Assembly (NCBI GenBank): GCA_000969725.1
Contig: JXSR01S044445.1
Reading direction: 5' to 3' (one strand)
DNA from: Ophiothrix spiculata
Taxonomy: Eukaryota > Echinodermata > Ophiuroidea > Amphilepidida > Ophiotrichidae
Length of the DNA stretch: 21,917 nucleotides
Shown: piece after piece, positions 8,601 through 20,600 of the stretch
How positions within the stretch are numbered: the first letter of the stretch is position 1
Layout of the letters: every line of letters begins with the position of its first letter
Notes under the pieces: generated by a model
Told to the model about the DNA's origin: nothing
What the model saw: only the letters and a program-made list of their open reading frames with translations
Database searches by the model: none
Program-made: the position numbers and the translations under genes

Positions 8601-11600
8601 CTGCCACATCAAGGAAGACCACGGCCAGCCCATATTTGGTGTCAGTTTCTGCGACTACGCTAAGGAAGGTGATGCCCCTGTCTTTGCTACAGTGGGCAGC
8701 AACAGAGTGTCTGTGTATGAGTTGAAGGAGAATGGGGCAATGAAGCTGTTGCAGAGTTACATCGATGCTGATGTATCCTTTATTTATTTTATTTTTTCAT
8801 CTTTTATTTGCTATTATTTAGTGGTTTCAATTAATGCAGGTATGTAATATCATATGTTGAGATCAGTGCTCAATTTTAGCAAGAAGGGATACTTGCACAT
8901 GTGCAAGTGGTTTTAAAAAGTTACTTGTACAACATTTATCTTACATGTACAGTGGAACCTCGTTAACACAAAATCTGTTAACACAAAAACCCTGATAACA
9001 CAAAATGTTTGTTGGGTCCCAAGTATCCTTATGTGAAATCAGTTAGATAACACAAAATCCTGATAACCCAAACTAAACTCTTTTGCCCCAGTGTAGTGAT
9101 TTTGTATTATCGAGGTTCCACTGTACATGGTAAACCAATCAAATGACAATAATTAATATTTTAATTACATTGTTGGGGTCCTTGAAATTTCTGCAGTCTC
9201 TTTTTTGTGCATGTGTGAAAGCTTAGCATGCAAAAACGCTCTTGTCTTTTGCACCAAGATAGGCTCTAAACATATTTACTGCACATAGTATGCTTGATCA
9301 TCTATGCTCTACCAAAAATCTTTTTTTTTTTATTTATCTAGGTGATTTTTCTCATTTTGAAACCAAACAATGCACAGATTTATTTTACCGCCTGGAAGCC
9401 TAACTTACCCAAGTCTGGCCAATACATATTATCCTTAATCACCTTTCTGCAGTCCGATGAGAATTTCTACACTTGTGCATGGTCATACGAAGAAGCAACA
9501 GGGCTCCCTCTGTTGGCAACGGCAGGCTCTAGGGGGATTATTCGCATCATTAGTCCTATAACCATGCAGTGTATCAAGGTGAGTACTAATTTGGCTCAAG
9601 GTATGTGAACCAAACATTACAATGCTATACAAGGGATTTTAATTAATTTCAGCAGCCTGATGTAGAAGGAAAATGGCTACATCATTTTTGTCTCGCCTGA
9701 AAATTTTTCAGAAGAGACATACCATTCCTTAAAACTGTCCGCCGTTCGCTGTCCACATTTCTTGTCCGGAGCAAATCTCGGAAACCGTATGCCCTATGTT
9801 GATGATATTTGGTGAGTGGGTAGGGTTGGAGCTGAACTGGTGCTGCGTACAATTTGAACGCAAACTATGCATATAAAGTACCTAATTTGCATAATTTATG
9901 CATGATTTGGTATTTTAAGTATATCTCCTAAACCATAAGGGCTATGGTAATGAAACTTGGGTGACATGAAGGAGTTCGGGATTAGCACACGCGCCGCGCC
10001 TTTTTGGGGGGTGCGGTGAAGGTCATTCAAGGTCAAAAGGTCATCTGGGGTCAAATTTCCAAAATTGTTCAAAACGTTGACCTGAGGTCATCCAAGGTCA
10101 TTTTGAGGTCTAGCTCATAACTCATTAACCCCTGTCTTAGACCATAGTGCTTGTTTACCAAATCTGAGGGAATTAACACGAACTGAATAATTATGTAGAA
10201 TTCAATTAAGAAAGCGATTAATACGCATACCCTACTCCTACCCTATCCTATTCCACCCCACAACTGAATGATTAAGAAGGCGGTCAATTCAGTAGGCGGT
10301 CGATACGCAGGCGAGACTACTGGTTCGCGAACCATGCTTGTTAGTAATGTAGTGTATAGTTGATGATTATTAGGAAGGTTTAAGTGAATATCTGCTTTCA
10401 TTAATATTTTACAGAAATTTGAATTAAAGCTTGTCAGTTAAATAAAGGTTTCCGATAGTTGATTTTCTATGCCTTCAAAATTGAAAAAAAAGTCAAAGCT
10501 TAATTACATGGAATAACCTCAAAATCTGTTGCAAAGGCCCTAGAAAGAGTTGGCACTTTTTGGTATCATGATGGTTATTTTATATTGATTTTTAATACTT
10601 CTAATCTCTAATGGGCAAGTTTCTGTAATGTATTAGCGAAAGGAGATTTTTATATTACACGACACCACATAGTGTATAATTTACAAGTAACAACATTCAG
10701 TGGAAAGCATATTAAAGCAATACTATAAAGTGTTAAAAATGAAGTGCCCCCTGTCACCCATGACTTTTGATTTTTTTGGCTTATTGGGTTTGTTTTTGGT
10801 AGATATAAATACCCTCCAAACGATTTGGCTCAAAGATGCTTACTTTTTCTGTTATGGCTATTTGTTGAATTAAATTCGGGATCCCGAATTTAATTCAACA
10901 TGTATTAGAATAGGAAAACATGCATGTCCTTTTTCCTCATTTTTCAGTGGCAAAACAATTTTTTGACAAAATACACTTGAAAACGCTTTTAGATAGTCAC
11001 ATGCCATTCCTTCTTTTTATGATGTTTTTACTATAAATCATTTTTGATCAAAATCTTATAATATTGCTTTAAATCCATTTGTACATCTATGTATTAACCC
11101 TTGTCTTAATGGGGGGGGGGGGGAGTTACCTATCGGATGATTCCCTATCGCATAAAAACGCAAAGAAACATGACCAAGGGTTTTGGGTAGTTGTAAGGTC
11201 ATCATTTGCGATCATTTTAACGAAAAAAATTGTATGTACCACATTCAGGGGGAACAGGGTGTCCCGTCAAAGTCGGAAGGTAATGGGGGTGGTTGCCACC
11301 TCTGAAAATTTCAAGTCACCATTTTGAAAAATATCTGCATGATATGGACTTTAAACTTACAAAACATCTTAGAAATTTTCCTTCTTTATAAGCAAAAAAC
11401 TGGGTGAAATTCCAATATTTGGAACTTAAACAGCAAAATTTTGATTATTTTGGCCATAATGCCAAAAGTCGTGATTTTTCAACCCGGAAGTACTTATGAA
11501 TGATGTCATAAGTACGTAACGCCTTGACCCATTTTCATGATTTTGCTATCAATGGAAAGAGGAGGAGACCCTACACTACACTATGGTACAAAACAACTGA

Positions 11601-14600
11601 ACTTATGACACTTAAATTTTCAAATTCCAAATTCCAAATTGATAACAAACGTAACAAAAATATGTTGGTCATACAAGGGTTAAACTCAAAGATCACCTCC
11701 ATAGTGTGAAAGATAGAATATTGGAAAACAATTTCAATGTAAGATGCAGGAGGAATCAAAGTGATCGGAGAAAACCTTTTGGGATGAGTATGGATGGACA
11801 ACCAAATTTATGTATAACCTTGGTCCAACTGGGAATCGAACCCAGGCCGCATAGGTGAGAGACGAGGGAAGAAACGATTCAACAACACGTCCTTCCCTTA
11901 AAGTAAAAACGTGCCATTGCTTATTTCTTTCTACCTCAGGCCATGAACTTATTGAACATGTTGTTCTTTTTGAACTTATTGTAGGTGATGACTTAATTCA
12001 TTCCATTGCAGTAAGGTAAAAGTACATTTTAAATTTGTCACCAGATTTGTAATGTGTTTTATTGAGGAGGCTTGTGCGATTTTGAACAGCAAAAGCATGA
12101 TCGGATTTTTAAAAAGCGTGCAAAAAGGTCGAAAAGCGTGAAAATGCGCGATCCCCATTGCAATTAACCCTGTTAGTCACCCAAGAATATGAAAAAGTCA
12201 GTTCATCAATATCCCGCCCATGATATTCTTTTTTTTTTGTTGTTGTTGTTTTTCTTTGTTTTTAAGGATTGTAGCGTAAGTCTGTAGTTTTAAGTTCCTT
12301 TGTACTGCGCCTTGAATTTGTAAATAAAAAGGCGCATTACACTAGTAACCCTGAATGTCTGAATAAGGACAAATGGTCTGAAAAAGGTTTGACTCATTTT
12401 CAGTTTCTAATTATTAAAAGACACTTTTTGAAGTGTTTTGCCACCCAGAAATACACCCAGAAACCTGATCAATATTTTTATTGATATCATCATCAACTTG
12501 ATCAATCAAGCACAATGCACAATTGTATCAATCTACTTGAAAACACAATATGCTAATTTAACTGATCATCATTGAAGTGGATTAATGGGATTAGGGGTTT
12601 CCACTTATGATGATGGCTTTTCAAACCAGGTTAAAAGCACTCAATTGGGTGGATTTATCTAAACAAATATCTTATTTAGTGTCTGAATAACAGGCTGAAA
12701 ATATGTGGGAATAATAGTTTTTTTATTAAGACCTTTTGTCCTTATTCAGATGTTCAGGGTTACTAGTGTTATAAATCATGCATGTATATGTATGTATGAC
12801 TGTATCTATCAGCTGACGACGAATGTAAATTATTCCGAAAAAGAAACTGGTACACTTTGGTTTGGGTCTATACCACTAAAATTATACAGTTATCAGCCCA
12901 AAATAATTGCACATAATGTAAATGGATATGTTTCCTGTGATATTGGCACAAAATGTCTTCCAAAATCCAAGAATATCCCGCTTATCGGGCGAAGTAAAGA
13001 TTTTTGGTAAGGCAACTAAATTTACCAATTTTGAAGGCTACGGTGAAACATCCCCAGCGAAAAACGTAGCACATAATACCCCAAGCTAGCCCGTACCAAT
13101 TACTGCTTTACTCCCTCTTATAGTCATGGACGAGCGGGCTTTTTCAAACTCAAAAGTATACGAATGGAAGAAGAATTTGAATGGATGAGAGCCTATTGAT
13201 GTATTGCAGTGGTCGATAAGAATGGTGGCCACACGAGATACTGAACACAGTAAATAACTTGAACAGTTTGGTTAAAAGAGAACAATCTTTCAAAGAGTTA
13301 TGAACAAAGATTTTAATTTTAAGCACCAGTGCAATATTTTCATTTGGATTTATGTAAAAGCAACAACATGGTTATTTTGAATGTTTATCCAGTGCAATTG
13401 ATTTTGACGTTTAGTCATCTTGAGTTGATAAAGTTTAATAAAAGAGTTTTATCCGAGTTTTATCTGAATCATCTTATCTCAGTCAATTTAATTGATAATT
13501 ATTGTCCCTTCAATTTGGGATTCCTAATCAAATAGCAAGCTAAGCGTTATACGGCATAAAATATTGATGCAGCTTGTGATCGATATATCCTGCGGTAGTT
13601 ACGGGGTTGAGCAATGGTATGCGCAGCATTGTTATCGCGTTGTGTTCAAAATTGGTAACTTTAGTTGCCTTACCAAAATTCTTTACTTCGCTTGATAAGC
13701 GGAATATTTTCGGATTTTGAAAGACCTTTTGTACCAATATCACAGGAAACATATCCAATTACATTATGTGCAATTATTTGGGGCTTGTAACTATATAACT
13801 TGAGTAGTATAGAACCAAACCAAAGTGTACCAGTTTCTTTTTCGGAATACGTTAGTACAACTTAATGAAGATTCTCTTGTTGAACCGTACGCAAATGTAA
13901 CCTATAATTGTAAAACGTAAAATTTTTATGTGTATCTGAACTCTATTTTTACAGCATTATATAGCACATGGCAATGCAGTGAATGAGCTGAAATTCCATC
14001 CAAAGGATGCCAACTTATTTTTGTCAGTCAGCAAAGGTAAATTTAAAAGTTTCTAAACTAATAATGGACCATATGTGATGGCTCACCCCGAAAGGGGGGA
14101 CTTCGAAGATTATATCAATTTTGATTTTATCATTTCATCTGTTACAGCCTTTTCTAAGCTTTGAAATGACACCTTACTTGTTGAAATTGATCAAGGCGAT
14201 CAAATTTTACAACAGAAAATCTGCTGGAAATTTTTATTATTTTCTTTATTTTTTGCTGCCTATTTTCTTCAGTTTCTCCAAAAGTGTTCTGTCGCAAAGT
14301 CCCCCTTTTCGGGGTGAGTCATCACATATGTTAAATTATGCATGGTTGTCTTATATGAAGCGCAAGTTTGAGAGCCACAAGGCCATATTTTCTTTTCGAC
14401 AATCCTGAGAATAAAGGATTTTAATCCGTAATGGGGCTTTCCAGATGAATGATCTAATATGTGTCCCGCCGCGGCAAAAGGATGCAGTTGTCGTCTCCTA
14501 CATGTAGCTCATTGTAGCATATCATATGTATACTAGTTGTACGACAGATATGCTACAATAAGCAACATGTACGAGCCGACAACTGCATCCTTTTGCCGCG

Positions 14601-17600
14601 GCGGGACACATATATGCATACGTGTAATAGGCAAGGAAATTATAAAGGGGAATTTGCCCTCATCACCGCCATTTTGATTTTGACCACTGTGCAAATCCTA
14701 GGGATGGCAGTCATCTTGAATTGTCACTCATGGAGGGTGAGTTATTGTACTTCCTGCATTTTACTGCTCCACGTGCCACACTTTGTGAGTCTTCAAAACG
14801 GATTGGCGGAAAAATTGGCGTACTTTAATCAGAGCAAGTTGCAATACATGCATGCTACTTGAAATGAACACAGGGTTTGTGCATTTTAAAACAAAATGCA
14901 CATATTGTTTATGTGTCAAGTGAAGATTTACATGATCTGCCTGGATCAGGCCAAACTCGAATATATCCAGAGGTACATCAACTCTGCTCCATGAGCTACA
15001 ACAAGATTGCAGTGAGGACAGATTCCACTTTGTAATTTCCATCATAATAGATCATTCATCTTAAAAGGTATTGAAACCTTTTGTTCTAGGTATAGTTGCC
15101 TTGAAAATATGGCCTTGTGGCTCTCAATCCTTGTTATATTGCACCGGGTGTCCCAGAAAAAATCTTTAAGATTGTAACACCACATAGTTCAAAAACTAAA
15201 TCAAACCAGGTACATGCAGTATAAGATGGGGACAATTTATAATGATGTTTCAATATTTTTTTGAAAAATAAATGAAATTCATGTTTTACGTTCTCTGGAA
15301 GTGAATGATTGAAGCTTCAAATGAGTTAAACCACTTTTCCCAGTTTGGAAAAGTTAATAATTTCCATCCTGATAATAAAATAAAGTAAATATTTCAGCCT
15401 TTTATAGCGATTTTCCATTTGGATCATAGGCCCTATTGATCAAACAAACCACTAATGATTTGATGCTGTTAAATCATCACAAGCAATATGCTCTTCACTA
15501 AGTCAATATTGGACTTCAAGATTGCTCCATTTTAAGGTATTGGTTTATTGTTAAACTTTTTTTCTATTCTGTTTTTCTCTTTGTTAGATCAGTCAATCCG
15601 CCTGTGGAATCTTAAAACCGACACACTCGTACTTGTATTTGGTGGCGTAGATGGTCACAGAGATGAAGTACTAAGTGCGGTGAGTCAAAATGCTAAATAA
15701 AAAAGGCATTTGTTTTGTGCATGATATATTCTAAAGAAAAAGGCATTTATAAAGATTTATGAGTGACAAATCCAAAATATCACTCACAAACTTTAGCTTT
15801 CACCATCTTGGCTGATGGCTTGATCACAAGTGTCTTGGTTCACTACATGTACTCCTCCCAGGTAAATTGATGGTAGACTCTTCTACAGGTTTCTGATGGC
15901 ATTTTGTAATTAGCAGTGAATTTTTCAATCGTGATGAAGGCTACTCTCGAGATCACATGTATGATTCACTGCTAATTACAAAACGTCATCAAAAACCTGT
16001 GGAAGAGTCTACCATCAAGTTTCCCGGGAAAAGTTGTGAACCAAGACACTTGTGATCAAGCCATCAGCCAAGATGGTGAAAGCTAAAGTTTGTGAGTAAT
16101 ATTTTGGATTTGTCACTCATAAATATTCATATTTTTCCACAATCCTACAAAGTATGAAACTATTTATGGAAAAAAGACATTCGTTTTGTGCATGATATAT
16201 GTCTTTACTACACCTTATATTTAAATATCGGAGACATGCACAAGTATTTTGACTACTTTCCCGCATGTACGTTAATACTCAAGTACAGCCACACGGATAT
16301 GTGTTTACACGTTGCACTTGTGTGTAAAATGTGTAAAATCTTCTGCACGGTATTACTGTATGGCTTACGGCAAAGTACCAAAATTGTTGACTTCAAGATT
16401 ATTTCCAAGTTATATATTGACTTTTTTGAAGTGTAGTAAAACAAATACAACGTGGTGTATTTCAGAGAAGTATTGATAAATTCTATCCCTCGTTGTTCGG
16501 TGATCGAGAGAGACTTCCACCCTCGGCTGCACCTCTGGAGGAAATCTCGATCATCCAACACCTCGGGGAGAGTATTTTGCGATACTTCCCTCAAACCATG
16601 TTGTATTTGTATAATAAAAACCAATTGGGTCATACTGAGCTTAAGTTCCAATTGTCAACATTAATTTCAGTCTGGCTAAATGTTTGGAAAAAGTTTGCTG
16701 AGTTTAATTGGGAATGTACGATACACTCCATGTGCTGTGTTTCATACAACATAAAACTATTTAAAATGCATTCGGATTCTATTACTTCTAGATATTCACA
16801 TGTGAAAGTAATTTTTGTGGTTATTCAAAGTTATTCATGAAAAAGTTTTCTTAAGTTTCGGGTGTCATGACTCCTTGTTTGTTACTATAGCTGACGGTGG
16901 CTCTCTCTTGGTGGTAACAGGCTTCATTTTGTGCCAATTATTAGCTGTTAATTTTCAGGCTTTCAAAAGTAAATCTGGATGTACAAAAAAAAAAGTATTA
17001 TATTTGTTAAAGGAACATGGTCCGATTGCCTCAACTTTTTTTTCAAACTTGAGATTTTGGTACCAAAATGTTGCTCATATTTTTCTCATACCCCATGGGA
17101 AATTTCACGGCAGAATTACGTTTTGTTTTGGAGATATGTATACATGAAAATGTGTTTAATTATGGTAACCATAATTCATTTTACACAGTAACGTATAGGC
17201 GGGTGTGAAATACAAAATTGCCCATAAAATCAAAACGGTTAGACCAATAGAGCAGGAATTTGAATCTTTTGAGTGGTCATCTTTCATATGACATTAAAAA
17301 CTTAATTTTGAAAAATCAGACAAAGATCCTTTAATGTTACATTTCTCCTATTATCTCACCTTCATAGGATTTTGATATCAATGGTGATCGCTTGATGTCA
17401 TGTGGGATGGATCATTCTCTCAAGATGTGGAACATGAACACACCCAAACTCAAGAATGCAATCCGGGACTCGTACAACTTTAGTGTTTCTAAATCTGACA
17501 GGTAAGGGGTCGCTTCAAAACTCAACCGGTGGTTGCCTGCCGGTTCTTGGCGGATCAAACGGATTAAACAAAAGCCAACCGCTCAGAACCGGCAGACAAC

Positions 17601-20600
17601 CGCCGGTTAAGTTTTGAATCCGTTCCAAAGCGGTGCTTGTGTTTCAGGTTGATTTATAGGTTAATAAATGCATATTTCATGTCAGGAGTAAAAAAGAGAC
17701 AAAATCAATGCACACACGGTAAATTTTGAAGCGTCCAATTCACAAGGCCTGTAGGGGCTGAGTGCATCAAAATTTACCGCAAGTGCATTGATTTTGTCTC
17801 ATTTTACGAGCATAATGGAATGCGAATTCCATTATTAATTAGTGACTCACGTGTAGAATACTAAAATAATGAAATAAAACGACTGCATGTGAAGATTGGC
17901 GTGTGTTAAAACCTGTGTTTCTTGTTAATAATGACACAAGCTGCTTGCTATACAATAACAAAATGTGGGGCCGCTTGGATGAAGTAATTCAGTCAGTAAT
18001 AAAATGAGATTTTTGTGTGTGTGGGCATTATTGGCATCAGACATGTACTTAGAAGAGCATAAACATGCCTTCAAAGATCCAGGTCGAGTATGTTAATTTG
18101 GTAAGTAAGCTTAAGCATTGGCCATTGTACACAATATGATTTTTTTATTACAACTATCTTTTGCAATTTGTTTGGACTTGCTAAAATACGCTTTTTATAT
18201 GAAAAATACGCTTTTTGGGGTTAGCATTGGCCATTGTACACAATATGATTTTTTTATTACAACTATCTTTTGCAATTTGTTTGGACTTACTAAAATACGC
18301 TTTTTATATGAAAAATACGCTTTTTGGGGTTGCAAAATATTCTTTTGTGATCTGAGAGGTTGGCATGTCTGCCAGAGAGCCTGAGTTTGCTACCCAAATT
18401 TGCAGCAACTTGTAACATGCAAGTTGCGGTAACCTGTTACTACTTCAGTAGCCCCTGGGGTGCTATCCATATATTTGTCGACTCAACCAACATTCATGCA
18501 TATAATGCAAGTACTTGTACCATTGATTGATTGATTATATTAGTGCAAAAATAAAATCGAACTGGTATTTTTGGTAAAACCTGACGATAGCTGATTTCTT
18601 GAGCGTTTGTTTTTTTCCCTTATTTTTCTGTGAAGATTTTGCAGCTATATTTACCCAGTGATAAATTCGATATTTGTTGATACAATGAACAATAATAATG
18701 ATGATTCAATTTATTTTGTATTTTGCAGACCTTTCAAATCTCTCTCAGTAAACACACCTGATTTCTCCACAAGAGATATTCACAGAAATTACGTTGATTG
18801 TGTCAAATGGTTTGGAGAATTTATCTTATCTAAGGTAAGGCTAAAAATGAAAAAGTGTTTGATTGTCCTCGCACTTCGCCGGCAAGTGACCTAAATGGAA
18901 GGTGACCTTGGTATCTATGACCATAGGATGACAGATTTTTAAAGCATAATATTGGTCAAAATCAGTCACCAGAGATAGGACGTCAAAGTGTTGCCAGAAA
19001 GAAGATATTCACCAAAACAATACTCTACTATTGCTTGTGGTCTGTGAGCTTCCTTTTTGTCTTGTCAAGAGATATCTCATCAACACATTGAGACTTAAGA
19101 TCTTAAAGGGGCATTGGACAAAATTTTATTTATGGATGATTTACACTTCATATGCTAGAAAATAGCAGTCAATTACCAGATATCGGGAAAATTTTGATCA
19201 AAACATTCAGAAAAGAAAAAAAAAAATATTTTGTTTGTTGATCCTAGGTATGAGGCTATTCTCTAAACGTATTTATTGATGCTATTTATCAAGAAAGAGC
19301 CAAAGATTTGTTTGTAAAACATTCCCTTCACATCATAGATTGCAGATAAATCAAAAGAAGTTTGGAGTTTGCATAAGATCTCCTTAATAGGCCAATTTAA
19401 AAAAAAAATCAACTGTAGAGGGTAGTATTTATCGTTGCCGACAACGATAATTAAAAATAAAAGAATATCTAAATATTTTGATATAAAGGGTTTAAATTTG
19501 AAAATGAAACTTTGCATGCTGTCATTATTACCACTAATAATTCAAATAATGCCAAATCTCAAAATGCTTGGGGGAAATTTGGGGATGATGCTGAACTTGA
19601 CCAATGCCCCTTTAACCCACTGATGGAGCATTGAATAATTCTCACTCCTAATGGGAGCTTTTTGATGAAACCTTTTGATTTTGTTGGTATATATATAGAT
19701 AACTACACCTTGCACAAAAAGGAACACACAATGTCTTAAGATTGGCAGTATGTTAAATCAAAGTCTGATAATTCTGAACGTTTCTGAAATACACATTTTA
19801 TTGCTGCATCTTGGCTCTTTCATAAAACACCTCACTTTGAAAATTTGTGCAAAGATGGCTGAGATTGAACGCTCGAAAGACGCCGGACCTCAGACAATTG
19901 TTGCACTTTTCTATGAATTCAGTGGTCCCTGTTTAGTACAGGAGGTCTCAATTAATTTCTTGCAAGGGCCAAATTGGTGTGATAAAAATCCAGAAGAGCC
20001 AGATATAATAAAGAGATTTAGAGCATCTTCATGAATTCAGTCAAAGGACCCACTTTAATGGTCCCTGGATAGGGGTTCATTGTTGCGAAAGCACTGAGGT
20101 TTGTTCATAACTTACACTAAATGAAATTTTGAATGAAAATGATTTAGACACCCAAAAAACAAACTGTTGTTAGTTATGCAACAAATGAAAAGACAATTGC
20201 CGCTAGTTGGGTACAAAAAGTGGCTAAAATGATGTGACTCTGCAAGTTAAATTTATTATTTTTTTTATCTATGTTTCACTATTATCAGAATTTGTTCCGA
20301 ATGAGGATGAGATTCTACAAAACATATAGCATATCAATAGGGGCTTACTCTGATACCAATGACATCAGATTATTGCTATTCAAGCTGTTAAATTTGCCAT
20401 GATGATGTGTGATATGACAGTCTCAATATAATTCATCGCTCTTTGCCTATTGCAAAACCATTTGTGGGAAGAGCCTCGATTTGACAGTCAATTAAACTAG
20501 TATGTTACATAACGATTTATTCACTTATATTAAATTATTACAAGAGAAAGAAGGGAATCAAACTGTAAATCATAATATTATACAAGTTCCCATTCATCTC

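Noticed and set aside
8963..9070. CRISPR-like array from repeated TAACACAAAA
   Set aside because: Units are short, irregular and inside a TA-flanked MITE; the genome is eukaryotic.
9690..10334. Helitron assignment for the GTCTCGCC element
   Set aside because: The palindrome lies near the end, but no CTRR terminus or A/T insertion signature could be fixed; left as an alternative.
11815..11895. Functional tRNA gene
   Set aside because: Only the T-arm/B box is convincing; no acceptor stem, anticodon arm or good A box, so it is listed as a SINE remnant.
12705..13010. 101-codon open frame (and the - strand frame at 13540-13758)
   Set aside because: Both lie in the inverted arms of the 1,015-bp element and mirror each other; no protein-family motif.
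16253..16840. Overlapping open frames on both strands
   Set aside because: Produced by the foldback at 16441-16610 and AT-rich intron; no recognised domain, no splice signals linking them.
19855..20034. Small host gene [11 protein letters not shown]...
   Set aside because: No family recognised, no splice links, inside an EED intron and beside repeat-like sequence; kept only as a remark in the spacer entry.
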